Notes: generated by a model from the letters alone, not told the origin. DNA of 64,000 nucleotides from Musa acuminata AAA Group (GCF_036884655.1 NC_088340.1:1006001-1070000), one strand, 5' to 3'. Positions 1-12,479 are shown, counted from the stretch's first letter. Program-made: numbers and translations.

Positions 1-1
1 C

Positions 2-580
2 GACGGAGACCGGAAAGCCGAGAGAGGGTGCTGGTACTGCCCGTTCTCGGACGGCGCATTACAGGCCGCCCTCCGGGTCCTCAGATTCCAAGGCCTCGCG
101 GCTCCCGCCGCCTCCGCCGCCGCCACAGCCGCAGAAATAGATCTCTCCGCCTCCGATTCCTCCCATCCTCCCCCCTTTCCGTCCTTGGAGCCCTTGAAAC
201 CAGTGGACCGCTTCGGCGGGGAGGTGAATATCTCCGAAGGGGATGGCGGCCGGCTTACCGCCGCGGGATTCACCGATCCGGATGCGTCGCCGGGCGGGAG
301 GTTACAGCAGCGGAGGATGCGATGGGAACCCCAGCTGCCGGTGGGGAAGGTGAAGTTATGCAGTCTCGACCGGGAGAGTCGCGGCGGGGGCGGCTGCTTT
401 GGCGGACGCGAAGAACCGAAGCGGCGCTCCTCCTTCCGCGGCTCCAACGTTTCGTCGAGGCGGTCCTCCTCTTCTCCCGACGCGATCACCATGGAATTGG
501 GTGCTGCAAAGGGGGCGGCTCTGCGACTCCGAAAGGGAGGAGTATTCGAGTCTCGCGGCGTCGTTTATACAGGAAATTAA
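2..580 (+). CDS. 3' part of an unrecognised GC-rich gene, truncated by the window edge
   Basis: The second reading frame is open from the first bases to a TAA at 578-580, about 192 codons. Its third codon positions are strongly G/C, as in the known GC-rich exons of this window, and that is the main reason to think it is coding. The peptide has an alanine run near residue 35, proline- and serine-rich stretches, and a basic Arg/Ser tail. I recognise no domain. There is no in-frame ATG that has to be the start, so the gene probably begins left of the window, or this is its last exon. Another frame is also open over the same stretch (28-603, GTG start), which weakens the call. A minus-strand gene cannot be excluded. 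Confidence 0.3.
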   Translation, partial: DGDRKAERGCWYCPFSDGALQAALRVLRFQGLAAPAASAAATAAEIDLSASDSSHPPPFPSLEPLKPVDRFGGEVNISEGDGGRLTAAGFTDPDASPGGRLQQRRMRWEPQLPVGKVKLCSLDRESRGGGGCFGGREEPKRRSSFRGSNVSSRRSSSSPDAITMELGAAKGAALRLRKGGVFESRGVVYTGN

Positions 581-734
581 AATCACCGATTAATTCAAAA
601 TAATTTTAAAAACCGACGACCGTGATTTCATCTTGATGTCATCTGATTCAATCGTGTCCACACGATTCGCCTGCCCGTTTCTCCCGTCGTTTCGGTCAGG
701 GCATCCCATGATTCCATACTTCTACCGCGCAGCG

Positions 735-773
735 AAAATAATAATAATAATAATAATAATATATATATATATA
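735..773. repeat. (AAT)n/(AT)n microsatellite
   Basis: About eight AAT units run directly into about eight AT units. It is a compound simple repeat in intergenic DNA. Confidence 0.9.
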
Positions 774-1051
774 GGAAAATTGGAAAAAAAAATTGAATTA
801 ACGGTTCTTGTATTCATCAACAAAATAAACTCTCGTACTTTTAATCGCTCACCCGGATTCCGTATCTGATTTGTGAGTGGAGGACGTAAGCACCACGTGA
901 CCTGCCGCTGCCGCTCATCACAATGCAGGTATAGGAGACGGGTAAGAAATCATCGTGGCTACGTAACAAGCACAAGAAGAGGAGAGACGAGAACTAACAA
1001 AAGGCAAAGCTACAGAGGGCTTGCTTATGTTGCCGTTGTGGACTCCGACGC

Positions 1052-1105
1052 AAGAAGAAGAAGAAGAAGAAGAAGAAGAAGAAGAAGAAGAAGAAGAAGA
1101 AGAAG
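1052..1105. repeat. (AAG)18 microsatellite
   Basis: An uninterrupted AAG repeat of about 18 units. It creates poly-Arg and poly-Ser open frames on the two strands that are not genes. Confidence 0.9.
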
Positions 1106-3139
1106 CCAACGCAGTCAAACAAAATGCAAGTATGAAAAGTCCGTTTATATTAATAATCCTTATTTAATGCACGAACACAAGTAAATAAACTGGGAAGACA
1201 GACAGACAGCGCAGTAGTAACGTGTCAACATTGAGATCGTAGCCATAAATAATACATGTACAGATGACTTTGGTTGAATGAAGCCGTTATACGTACGAAT
1301 TATATATATAATAAATTTAAATCACAGAAAACATTAAAAGAAAAGAAAAGAGCTTTTCACTTGTTCAAATACAATCAATCCTTGAAGGGTTGGGTGTGTG
1401 CTTTGTAGTTGGATTGATATTGAGTGAATTTTTTTGACTTGAGATTTTTTCGATACTCAAATTAATTTCTTAGGTAAAGATCGAACCACCGATATCGACC
1501 AACTCAACATGTCTGGCAACATCAAGTTAGAATTAATATGATTTTTCCTATTTGAAGGATGAAATGCTGACTGATGTGTTAAATTAAGATGGATTACGCT
1601 AATAATTTATCATATGTGTGATCATATGATAAGTGTCAAATATTCCCCCAATAATTTATCATACTTATCTTCTCTTTACAGAATTTAATTCCTATAAATT
1701 ATCCCTGTCATTATCTCTCGCATCCACCGCAGTGGCTGATGGTCCAATCATACGTCCTATAATTTAACATCCACTACATCAAACTATCATTGGATAATCT
1801 GAGAAAGGAGTGTTGTCATTCATAAGAAAAAGCCATCGGTATTCTGAGGATGATAGCAACGTGATCCTATTTTTTACTCAAAAAAAAAAAATATGTTCCT
1901 TTTACCTCAATTGAAAATCGAATTCATACAATTATATATATATCACTTAAGTTACACAAAATATCTAAAGGTTGATCTCGAAGAACAGTAATGTTTTGTT
2001 TGATCTTTCTGTTCATATGTGGATAGTCTAAATTTTCATAAATATGCCTATTTCATCGAGCCTCTCTCGTATCTTACGCCTTTTGTATAGACAAGAAATT
2101 TCACTATCTTGGAACTATTACAAGTACAACGATTGATATGTCATTTTTACTCGATTTAACACTTTAGATGGGATATGATCACACAAGGTTAATGATGTGA
2201 TGCAAACAAAGATGTCGAGTCGACCCCATGAGATTAGCCATACAATACTGACATGGCTGCTGACTCGATAAAATTATTACTTCGTAACCATAATATTTGA
2301 CATACAATCTCGTGATCAATTGATTGTCAAATGATGTGTAAAAATTTTCGATATCCGTCACAACCTCAACCTAACAAACGCCTGTCATACTATTAAGAAA
2401 GACTTCTAGGTGTGGTCTTTAAAAGATTTTTTTGAATAAATATACTCGTTAATTTTGATATTTATCGAACCCTCTTTAGCTTATCGGACACACCCCCAAC
2501 CTAATATTTATAAGATGTCGGCAAAAATCGCTTGGTAACTTAGCACTTCAGCGTAAGATAAACTCAGAAGGAGAACCCAAATCTAACCCACATATCGAAC
2601 AATCAAAATACATCATAACAAATATTATGCATGAGGACATGAGTATTCTACATGTGCCCATAAATCTTTTATGATTTGTGCAACCATCACATTTTGGAAA
2701 ACACAAAAAACCTACCTTTAGTGGAGTAACGATTTCACAAGTGCGTAGAACCCAATAGTTACCCCAACAAAAAATAGACCTCAAACATTGTCGTGCCAAT
2801 AGTTACCCCCACATGCCTTCGTTGGTTGCACGCATTTTCACCGCACCCTTCTCTCTTTATGCTTACTCTCCCCTCGCACGCGCGACGAGATCCGAACCCA
2901 ATCAATAACCCACACACAAAACCATCTCGAAATGCCTTGTGCGTGGTGGCCTCGCACTCTATACCCATCTCTTTCCTCCAATGATGATGAGCATTATAAA
3001 TTTAGATATATAATAAATAATAAAATTTTTTAAAAAAATTATAAGTTTGTGAATGCCTCAACTTTGAAAAATTGATAGATAGCAATCTTTTTTTTTTAAA
3101 TGGCCATCATAACATTGCCCGTCGATCATCTCCCTCTGC

Positions 3140-3480
3140 CCCACTATCGTCCTCCTTTGATTGTCTATGCTTTAATGAGCAAGGTTGGCCCTGTCGGTCA
3201 CCCCCCTTAGTGCGTATGGGGGCTAGGTCCTCTAGCTATCCCCCTCCTCTCCTTTAGCCGCTTGAGTCTCCATGTATGGGTGGGCCTCATTAACCATCCT
3301 CTCTCCTCCCATAGCTACCTATGACTCCATGTGAAGGTTGGCTCTGTCAATCGTCACCCTACGTGCACACATAGGCAAGCCTGGTTGACTACCCCCTCTC
3401 CTCCTCTAATTACTTGTGCCTTTATGCATAGGTTGGCTCCGCCAACCATCCCCCCCCCCATCCCTTGGTCGCCTATTCGA
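3140..3480. repeat. Degenerate C-rich tandem repeat, unit about 65-75 bp
   Basis: Four or five diverged copies of a unit can be seen. Each has a C-rich CCCTCTCCTCC-like block, a CTATGACTCCATG-like block and a GGTTGGCTCTGTCAA-like block; clear copies lie near 3235-3295, 3297-3355 and 3391-3455. The block is flanked by AT-rich sequence with repeated TATCAAA/CTTTGA motifs (about 3050-3075 and 3655-3720). It could be the inside of a decayed non-autonomous element, but I see no clean terminal repeats. Confidence 0.55.
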
Positions 3481-3950
3481 TCGCGTGCAATCTGACCTTA
3501 TCGATCACCCTTTTCATGCACACGATGCCCCTAAGGTCCAACAAGGGCATAGAGATGATGGCAAAGACAACAAAGGGAAGAGACGATACGGGGGTTCTGA
3601 AAAGATTACAGGGATAAATTAATCATTTTACATAGCCAGGGAGTTATCTGAAAATTTATCAAAGTTCAAACATTTTTTTATGAAAAATTATCAAACTTTG
3701 AGGGTCTTTTCAGAAATTGACCGAATAATAAAGTCCGATATGTGGCTTTTCTATAATTTATTGGGTAATATTTTTGTTCTCTTTCTTTAACCCCCTCGCC
3801 TCGAGGAGACTCCATTCACCCTTTCTCTCTTCTCACCGTCTCGCCGAACCAACGTCAAGCGACCCTTCCCTAGCCGTCGGCCTTGGCCTCCGCCGCTGAC
3901 TGCTTATCCTCGTGCCCACCGCCGGCTGGGTCGTACGTGGTGACGGGCTC

Positions 3951-4867
3951 ATGGTCATCTCGGCGGAGACGCCATCCAGGCGGCCGGATCCCGTAGCGGG
4001 TTCGGCGGCCGCGGCCACAACGGAAGCTACGCCCGCTCGAGGAGAGACGCAGGATAGCCTCCTTCACAACCTTTCCTTCCCGATCTTGAAGACATGGGGC
4101 AGCCACCGGGTGCTCCGTTGCATGAGCGTGAACGGCAAGAGGGAGATCGTCGCCGGCACCGGACGGAGATCGGAGGCGTCGGAGTCGCCGACCCGCGCCC
4201 AGGAGAGTGACTGCGGCGGAGACCCCGGGATCGAGGAGGTCAGGGAGAAGCTGCTGGTTCATCTTCGGGAGGCGGCGGACCGGATGAGGCTGGTGGTCCC
4301 GCTTCCGACCAAGGGTAGGGGAGGCGATGCAGAGCAGCCACCGGCCCCGGCGTCAGAGGTGAGCATCGATTCCGACGCCAACTCGTCGAAGGCGCCGGCG
4401 GTGCGTCCTTGGAACCTGAGGACGAGGCGGAGGGCCGCAAGGGTTCCGATGGGGATCGAGCGGCACCTGAGCGCGCCGCCGCCAGGCGCGGCGGAGAAGA
4501 GGACGGTGCGGCTCAGGTCAGAGGCCCCGGAGCGGCGGGAGTGGCCCAGGTTCTCGATCTCGCTGACGAGAGAGGAGATCGAGGAGGACATCTACGCGGT
4601 CACGGGGTGCAGGGCCCGCCGCCGGCCAAGAAAGCGGGCGAGGGTCGTCCAAAAGCAACTCGACGTAAGTTTCTTCCCCCACCTTCACTTCACTTTTTAT
4701 CTTTTCTCCTCATTTTTGGCTCTGTCGGGTGCCCTTTTGATCCAAAAACCCATATTTTGCCCATCAAAGAAGGATTTTTGATGTTGGTTTCCCTCTTCTC
4801 TCAGTCGTCGTTCCCGGGGTTATGGCTGTCGGAGATCACCGTCGACTCCTACAGGGTTCCTGATTAG
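3951..4867 (+). CDS. DUF1639 family protein (two exons)
   Basis: Exons 3951-4664 and 4805-4867 join in phase 0 across a GTAAGT..CAG intron and give 258 residues. The C-terminus is the DUF1639 signature: an RPWNLRTRR motif near residue 155, then ISLTREEIEEDIYAVTG, a basic RRRPRKRA stretch and a QKQLD|SSFPGLWLSEIT ending that is split exactly by the intron. An N-terminal HNLSFPILKTWG segment also fits the family. DUF1639 proteins are plant-specific with no known biochemical role; the basic patches would suit a nuclear protein. The frame is open upstream to 3912, but that codon is GTG, so I chose the first ATG at 3951. Exon 1 is very GC-rich, exon 2 and the flanks are not. Confidence 0.85.
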
Positions 4868-7158
4868 AGGTAAGCTTTCCTTGGGTGACATGATTGCATT
4901 TTTCTCCGCCAAGCATCCCTTTCCAGCTGCATGGAGTAAGCAAAATCCATTAATTCCTTCAACCTCATATGAATCCTCGTTGTGTGCAATTGTTCCTGTC
5001 TGTCTGTCTCCGATCATTTGTAATGGACTAAGGTTACCAGTCAGTGTGTTCATTAAATGTGTGCTTCCCCTTCATTGCAAAGTTTGGAGCTTTTGAGAGT
5101 TTCCTCACGCCATATGAGGATCGGAAGGAGGCGCCGCCGTTGTCGTGGTCGTCGTCCCTGTGACATCACATCGGCTTCAATGCGTGTTCTTTAGCTAGAG
5201 CGACATAAGGCTCGTGCCTTTTGAACGACGACCTGTTTTCTGCAGAAGCTCCAGCATCAGAATGTTGAATCGAGCTCCGTTTCAGTCTGCTCATGGATTG
5301 TGGCATTCCACGCAAAAGACAAAGGGATAGCACCACCATAACTTTACGCATGAAGTAAGTACCAGTAGGCGGATCATAATTAATAAGTGCACTTGATCGC
5401 AATCAAAGTCAAGTCAATCGACTTTGCTGATGATTAATAGTATTGCATCACGACGACTGTTCTACATGACCTAAACGGTGCGGTGGCCAAATTGTCAAAT
5501 GTTTTGTCATGAGATTTTTCTAAATGAACTATGTTAGGATTAATTACGATAGGATAGGTTTCCTCACGTCTAAGCGAGGACGATCATTGTGTTTTCTCCT
5601 TCCTCACACGCACATGAGACATGCAAGGATTAGGCGTAAGTTTCCTCACATCTAAACAAGGATGATTGTTTCCTCACATCTAAACAAGGACGATCATCGT
5701 GTCTTCTCCTTCCTCACACGAGGGCTACAAGCAAGACACGAGCTACAAGCAAGACACGAGCATGTATGTCTCCGTTCATCGCAACTCAATTTCATATCAC
5801 TGCAATTCAAACCAAAAAAAGAAGAAATTAACCCCAAAAAAGAGAAAAGGGGTCAGCTACAATCATGCATCAACAAATTGAAGTATTTGCAGCAGTAATA
5901 ATGGTTTCTCTTCTCGTTTGACAAACAAAGATATATAAAACCAACATATTCAGCATAAAATTGTTCACTTTATCCATCAAAATATAAGACCTATCAGATA
6001 GAACGCGGGTGAGAAAATATGTTGAACATAGAAGCAGAAAAGATCATTCAGCATGCTTCCAAATCTAAGTACATATATTATATTCCTTAACCATATTACA
6101 AGTCTACAACCTTTATAATTAGAGATTTCCAACTCTTAAGTAGATTGCAAGAGTTCAGAAATCAGTGCTAACAAACAACATCTAATTGAAACACTTCAAC
6201 AACATATACTTACAGTTTATAAATAATACCTCAGCCCCCAGCAAACAACAGGTCGGATGGAAAACTATGGAGATAGATAGCTAAATAACTCCTAAAAATC
6301 TAGAGAGAGCCGCCACAAGTTGATAATTTTTCACACCCAACATATACAGATCAACATCATCATAAAGAAATTATATTTCCTTTCTGGTGTTTATAAATCC
6401 ACTCACCAAGCGGTCATGAGTACTCCAGTAGATACTTTTGCAACACTCCATATTTTTTGCCTGGGAAGGTGTGCGTCAGGAAAGCAAAGATATTCCGTAT
6501 GACCTAAGCAATAGCAGAAGAACATACTTAAGAGACCACTTCAGACTTTAGGAGTACCAAATTCCTACAAGTTACTATGACATATTTCACATTTATGTAT
6601 GAATCATAAAGCATAAAGGAGAGATATCGAGCAGAAAGTCGATGTCATTATGTCCTTCCATAGTGCAATCAATCAGAGGCAGTAAAGACGTTATACAATA
6701 AAATTGGTAAATCCACAACATGAAATCCTATAATCTTCACATCTACAAAACATTGAGTTCTAGATAAGCATGTAGAATTTTAATTAATCCATCCAATTAG
6801 TCACCTATAAGCATATATTTGGAGTGAAGACCCAAGTGACAGAAGAACAAAATATGAAAAAGACTTAGTGGCATATACAGATCGATTTGGAAGCATTTTA
6901 ACAACACAAGTACTTCTAATTCAGATATCACACCATGATTAAAGTCTAGTAAGTCCTACTAACTTTCAAGACGGAGTCGGACGGAGAGGAACAGAAGTAC
7001 CTTAGAACACAATCCTAGATGCTTTCTACCAATTAAAGGATAACTAATGAATGGAGTCCCTAACATGAAGATAATCAAACTCATCAGCACCCATTAGCTT
7101 AAATTTTGCAGCCACAATCAGATCTTCGTGCATCAATAATGTGCATAAAACAGCTTCC
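4868..7158. other. Intergenic region between DUF1639 and RH21
   Basis: This holds the 3' UTR of the DUF1639 gene (plus strand) and that of the helicase (minus strand, just left of 7159). The rest is AT-rich with no convincing coding frame. It contains the short direct repeats listed at 5559-5760. Confidence 0.55.
5559..5760. repeat. Short direct repeats (TTTCCTCAC.. and CTACAAGCAAGACACGAG)
   Basis: A unit of about 28 bp beginning TTTCCTCACATCTAAACAAG occurs at about 5641 and 5668, with a diverged copy near 5559. The longer block ending in TTCTCCTTCCTCACACG also occurs twice (about 5595 and 5704). An 18-bp unit, CTACAAGCAAGACACGAG, is repeated in tandem at about 5726-5760. Confidence 0.7.
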
Positions 7159-9360
7159 TCAATGAGCAAAAAGTGTCTCGTTCCGTCTAGGAGGCCTATC
7201 AGGAATTGTCCCTGGCTTAAACTTTGAAGCTTCATGTCTAGCCAGCTCTGGCGGCACCGGGCTATTGCTTTGTATCAGCATCTGCTTCAGATCATAGAAT
7301 ACATCACTGTCATGCAGAGTCAAAAATGTAGTTGCAGTTCCTGTCTTCCCAGCACGTCCTGTACGGCCAATACGATGTGTATACATGTCAATTTGATTTG
7401 GCATCTCATAGTTGATCACATGAGCAACATCAGGAATGTCAATGCCACGTCCTGCCACATCTGTCGCTACAAGAACATTAAACCTCTTGTTCCTGAATCC
7501 CTCAAGGCTGATCTCCCTCTGCTCCTGTGATTTCCCTCCATGAAGTGTTGTCACCCTGTAGCCGAATCTGTCCAGATCCTTAGCCCGTGCGTCTGCAGAC
7601 TTCTTTGTATTGCAGAAAACAATAGCTGTCTTGTCTCCAAGGTCATCTAGCAGCTTCTGAAGCGTCGGGAGCTTTTCAGATTCCTTCATCATGATGACTC
7701 GCTGGGTGATAAGATCAGTGGTTTTACCAGCCGTACCAATTGTCACGACAACAGGGTTCCTTAAGTATTTCCTTGCAAGCCGCTCCACAGCTGGAGGCAT
7801 GGTCGCACTGAACATGTATGTGGTACGATATATCCTCTTCTCATCGAGCTCCTCATCCTCATTCTCAGGCTTTAAATTGCTAGAAGGCATAGCATCCAAA
7901 ACACCAACAACTTGCGGCTCAAAGCCCATGTCAATCATCCGATCAGCCTCATCGAGGACAACATAATTGCACTGATTTAGCACAGCATATCGCCTTTCCA
8001 AGCAATCAAGAAGACGACCAGGTGTTGCAATCACCACCTCACATCCCTGCCTCAATTTGAATCCCTGCTCCTCGATTGACTGCCCACCAACAATGGAGAC
8101 CACTTTGATTCCCAGATAGTGGGCAAATTTAACAGTTTCGTCCTCAATCTGCTGGGCGAGCTCACGTGTAGGGGCCATGACAACAGCGTACGGCCCCTCT
8201 GCTTCATTCTCCTCACTCATGGGTGGCAGCCTGGTTATGTATGTAAGCATGGGAAGGACAAAGGCTGCAGTCTTGCCGGATCCGGTCTCTGCAATGCCAA
8301 TCACATCGCGCTGCTGCAGGCCAAGAGGTATGGCAGCCATCTGGATAGGGGAGGGGGTCTTGTAACCGGCCTTTTCGATAGCTTTGAGGAGCTCGGTCCT
8401 GAGCTTGCTCTCAGCCCAGCTTCGCATAGGGCGTGGGATCCGCGACCCCTTGAAGGAGATGTTGTAATCCTCACGGAAGATGCGCCAGTCTCGCTCGGTC
8501 ATTTCCTCGAGCTTCTTCTCGGACCAGTGGCGATCCACGCGCATATCAAAGGAATCATAGAGGTCAGCGGCGGCCTCCTTCTTCCGCAGGGCGGCGGCCT
8601 CCTCGGGGCGCTCCTCGAGGCCCTCCTTACGCCGAATCTCCTCACGCGTTTCCTTCTCGTGGCGTGCGGCCTGCTTCTTCTGCTCGCGGCGGTCGACGCC
8701 AGCGACGAAGCCACGGCCGAAGAGAAGCCGCGCCTCATGGGGGTTCTGATAGAGGGCGTTCATGTCGCGGGAGGTATCCTCGGTGTTCTCCCAGTCGAAA
8801 GAGAAGCGGAACTTCTCGCTCGGCTTGATCACCCGCTTCTTGGGCTTCTTAGACCCCAAGTACTGCTCCTTGATTGCATCGAGCTCCTTGGATCGCTCGC
8901 GCTCCGCCTGCTTCTCCGCCCGCGCACGCTCGCGCGAACGGGCCTCGTCCTCGCGCTCCCGCTCCCGGTCGCGGGCGCGTCGATCGCGGTCCCGGTCCCG
9001 CTCACGCTCCCGTTCCCGTTCCCGCTCCCGCTCCCGCTCCCGCTCCCGCTCCCGATCCCGGTCACGGTCCCGATCCCTATCGCGGCCTCGATCCCGATCC
9101 CGGTCGCGGTCGCGGTCGCGATCGCGATCGCGGCGGTCGTTGTTGTCAGAGGGCGTCTGGGGGTCTTCAGAAGACGGGGGCTTGGGGGGGTGGTGGTGGT
9201 TCTGCTGCAGGAGGTCGAGGGCGGCGCGACGCTGCTCAGCGACGGCTTCCTCGCGTCGCTGGAGGGCAAGACGTTGGCGCTCGGCTTTGGTGATGAAGAC
9301 GGGCTTGATGTCGGTGGCCGATGGCAGCTTCCGGTCGCGGTCGTCGGCGGAGCGCTTCAT
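7159..9360 (-). CDS. RH21: DEAD-box ATP-dependent RNA helicase 21 (PRP28/DDX23 type)
   Basis: An intronless frame of 733 residues. This is the U5 snRNP helicase that drives the exchange of U1 for U6 at the 5' splice site, so it acts in the nucleus. The N-terminus [25 protein letters not shown] matches the family. A long RD/RE dipeptide tract follows (roughly residues 70-137), then the helicase core: AETGSGKT (about 357), [28 protein letters not shown] (about 469), FSAT (about 516), TDVAGRGID and [10 protein letters not shown] (about 661). The frame extends to an upstream ATG at 9462, but a TATA box lies at 9442-9447, so that ATG is probably upstream of transcription. The start at 9360 also matches the conserved N-terminus. 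The antisense strand is open for over 400 codons because of GC3 bias and the RD tract; I do not call it. Confidence 0.95.
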   Translation of the reverse strand: MKRSADDRDRKLPSATDIKPVFITKAERQRLALQRREEAVAEQRRAALDLLQQNHHHPPKPPSSEDPQTPSDNNDRRDRDRDRDRDRDRDRGRDRDRDRDRDRERERERERERERERERERDRDRDRRARDREREREDEARSRERARAEKQAERERSKELDAIKEQYLGSKKPKKRVIKPSEKFRFSFDWENTEDTSRDMNALYQNPHEARLLFGRGFVAGVDRREQKKQAARHEKETREEIRRKEGLEERPEEAAALRKKEAAADLYDSFDMRVDRHWSEKKLEEMTERDWRIFREDYNISFKGSRIPRPMRSWAESKLRTELLKAIEKAGYKTPSPIQMAAIPLGLQQRDVIGIAETGSGKTAAFVLPMLTYITRLPPMSEENEAEGPYAVVMAPTRELAQQIEDETVKFAHYLGIKVVSIVGGQSIEEQGFKLRQGCEVVIATPGRLLDCLERRYAVLNQCNYVVLDEADRMIDMGFEPQVVGVLDAMPSSNLKPENEDEELDEKRIYRTTYMFSATMPPAVERLARKYLRNPVVVTIGTAGKTTDLITQRVIMMKESEKLPTLQKLLDDLGDKTAIVFCNTKKSADARAKDLDRFGYRVTTLHGGKSQEQREISLEGFRNKRFNVLVATDVAGRGIDIPDVAHVINYEMPNQIDMYTHRIGRTGRAGKTGTATTFLTLHDSDVFYDLKQMLIQSNSPVPPELARHEASKFKPGTIPDRPPRRNETLFAH

Positions 9361-9441
9361 GGCGGTGGTCGATTCAGGCGAGGAGAAGGAGATAGGGGAG
9401 AGAGATTTTAGGTTACGGGCAGACACGCATAGGAGAACACG

Positions 9442-9458
9442 TTTTATAGCCTCACGTG
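9442..9458 (-). promoter_or_regulatory. RH21 core promoter: TATA box and CACGTG G-box
   Basis: Read on the minus strand, a CACGTG G-box (9453-9458) is followed by CTATAAAA (9442-9447), about 82 bases before the ATG at 9360. This predicts a 5' UTR of about 50 bases and decides between the two candidate starts. The G-box suggests bZIP or bHLH input, but that is only inferred. Confidence 0.55.
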
Positions 9459-11575
9459 ACATCCACCGTCGAATTAAACATTTGAGTCGGTTAGCCTATC
9501 AAAAATCAAAAATCAAAAATCAAAAATAAAAAATATATAGTAAAAATATTGGAGTTGGAATCAAACATAACGAAAGCCTTAAAGAATTGCGTATGAATTT
9601 GGATGAGAGATGGATGCATTGCCATATTGGAGATTAATAGTGGTGCTAACTAGTTTATAGTGTAAAAATTTTGTCTCATGACATCTCGTCTTAAGACATG
9701 AAATTGATTTAGAGGGCTATGTTGGACCCGATTTAAGCTTATGTGTATAAGAAGAAGTTTGATGTGGTAAAAAAGGAAGCTCGAATGCTCGTTCGATATA
9801 ACTCAATTCTTGCTTAGCATTCCATCTATACAAAAACTAAGGTCAAGTGAGATTCTCGATCCTCAAGTTCTCATTAGCTTTCTATAGTGGGATTAATTCA
9901 AAAAAATATTCTAAAATATGAGTAAAATATTTTCTTAATATTAGTATGGTGGATGTTTACCATCTGATTGAGCTATCATGTGTGAAGTTTTTATTGGGGC
10001 GAATATTCCCTTAGCGAGATGCCCACTTCATGCCATAGATGGAGGTTGGGTCTCAACCAATCCAGTACATTGTTACCTACTCAATCCGGCGTAAAGATTT
10101 ATCACCCATCACAATCCGATCTACTGTAAAGTAGTACAACGCTTATATTATATTATACGATTAAAGAAGCTGAGGTACCCAAGTTAACAGTAAAAACTTA
10201 TCTCCACTCAACTTGTTATAATTAATCTAAGATAATTGATGGTGAGAGAAACTCATTGATTGTAGCACCTTACTTCTAGTCCCGCTCATACCCTACATGC
10301 ATAACTAAAATAGAATGTCACTTTTCAGTTATTAAACTATTATAAATAAAAGTGTAGACAATCTTCAAAGTAAAATATGCTAATTTACTAAACAAAATGA
10401 CAGGGTTCCTTGTACATAATAATTTTGATACTAATACATAAGTATAACCACTAACTAAAAAAAAAAGTCACCCACATAATATATCCAAAAGTTATATACA
10501 TACAAATGCCCACACTAACAGGTCATTGTTCATATCTGTACTAGCATGAGCTGGCATCTGCTCACTTACCGACCTAATCACTTGATTGAGATACTAATAT
10601 ATTTACCTCAAAAATAGAATTTATAATGAGTAATCACTCAATAAGTATAAGTATTTATAGCCTTATTTAGGTGAGCATGTATCATATAACGTATATAATA
10701 TTTTAACATCATTGACATAAGATATTTAACGATAAACACCTCATCCTGTGATTACTTTAGTAAGTATAACCTTATAACATAACATATACAAAATAAATAG
10801 GAAAAATTCTACATCAAAATAATTCAAAATGCTTATATGAAATATAACCGAGATTCATGAACTTCTACATCACATATTATAATATATACATATACTTTCA
10901 TGCTACATGTCATCGTAATGTATATGTGCACTTAGCACATCACATGTCATAATATTTACTTCACTATTTTAGCTAACCAAACAATCTTGAATTATTATAA
11001 TTTTTTTAAAAAAACTAAAAGATATAAAACTAAATAAACACTAATTTTTAGTTTAAAATAAAATCATTTGGAGGCTAAACTACCATCATAATTCAACTAT
11101 CAATACCTATTTTATTTTACTGAAACTAAGTTAAGACTATCTAAACTTATAAACCTCATATCTTTACGCATAGAAGTAGTACTCACTCAATTCTAGATCC
11201 CACGAAACCCTAAGGAAATCTTTTAAAATAAATCAAAAGGACAGAGCATAGTCATATCCTTTAGGAGGTCAATTTAACCTGAATAGAAACCATTTTCAAA
11301 AAATAAGATATTTTAAATACCTCAAATTAGGATACTCATTAATCTATGCACCGATCTCAGATTAAAGTTATACCTAAGGTCATAAAATCATAAGAGATTT
11401 ATATAAAATATATCCAAAAATTAAAAATAAATTTAAAGTCTATAATATATAAAACTAAAATCCTATGTATAGTAAAGGAATAATTGAGTTTTTCTTAACT
11501 CAACCTTTCTTAGAGTTGGGGTTTCCTAGCCTTCGAGAGAAAATTTGAAAAAATGACTAAAAGAAAGAAATGGTC

Positions 11576-11669
11576 ATGGGTTGTCAAGTTAGTAAAGATG
11601 ATAAAGCTAAAATAAGATAGAGATGGGTTGTCAAGTTGGTAAAGATGATAAAGCTAAAATAAGATAGAG
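11576..11669. repeat. 47-bp tandem duplication
   Basis: ATGGGTTGTCAAGTT.. at 11576-11622 is repeated at 11623-11669 with essentially one difference (TTAGTAAA versus TTGGTAAA). The near-identity suggests a young duplication. Confidence 0.85.
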
Positions 11670-12138
11670 ATAGGTCTAAAGTTTAATTGAAGTTACAGTA
11701 ATTTCAATTAAGTCTAATATGGTTTGAATGATATATTTTTTTTTTTGTCTAAACTCATCCTTCAATCTCACTTATATATATCAATATTTTTAGTATACTA
11801 TTATTCTTTGATTTATATTTTTATTTATTTTTTATTACTCTATCAATGCGTAACTTATTATCCTCCATATAAATAATATTTAAAACTTCAAATTTTCTAC
11901 TTTAATCCTGATCAAACTCATGTAAGTCTTGAGATTAATTTAAGACTAATTAAAATTTAACCATCACCTCTAGTAGATGTTGATGCTTATACATAATCAA
12001 TATTTCATAGAACATTATAAATAATATATTTTGGAAAGCATGTACTTTAACTTTAAAAGTTGAAAGCATGAGTATGTCATTTATTATATTTAGGAAACAT
12101 AGACATCATAAATCATACACTAAGTGAAGATCACACAC

Positions 12139-12142
<4 letters not shown>

Positions 12143-12191
<49 letters not shown>
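12143..12191. repeat. (AT)n microsatellite
   Basis: About 24 perfect AT units, preceded by a short CACACACA stretch. Confidence 0.95.
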
Positions 12192-12194
<3 letters not shown>

Positions 12195-12479
12195 TTTATT
12201 AACATGGTAATAGTTTAATGTACATGAGACTTGAGCATTAGTTTGATCATGAATGACAATCATAGCATTATGTGGGAAAGTTGTGATCATCATTTTAGTT
12301 GTGTTTTAGCCACGACCTACACTTAGTTTGGCTCACGTCAAGTAATTCAAGTTCTTCGAGATGGAGGTTTCACTCGACTTGCTACAAGATTATCGAGATG
12401 CTCACAACAAATAATAAATGAAGGCTGGGTCTCAATTGATCTCCTATAGGGGCTAATCACTAATCATCACCTGACCTAT

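Larger units (their letters stand above)
581..3950. other. Intergenic region with microsatellites and a C-rich degenerate repeat
   Basis: I found no gene in these 3.4 kb. The open frames are short, lack splice context and show no family resemblance. The stretch from about 1150 to 3100 is AT-rich. The simple repeats and the C-rich block are listed separately. The last 150 bases should hold the promoter and 5' UTR of the DUF1639 gene; the pyrimidine-rich stretch at about 3775-3840 would suit a plant 5' UTR. Confidence 0.6.

Noticed and set aside
918..1184. Poly-Ser and poly-Arg frames
   Set aside because: They are translations of the (AAG)n microsatellite.
3912..3950. Longer N-terminus of the DUF1639 protein
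   Set aside because: The codon at 3912 is GTG; the first in-frame ATG is at 3951.
8119..9411. 430-codon open frame antisense to RH21, and other frames across 8762-9529
   Set aside because: It is an artefact of the GC3 bias and the RD/RE repeat. The proteins are low-complexity and the sense frame has every helicase motif.
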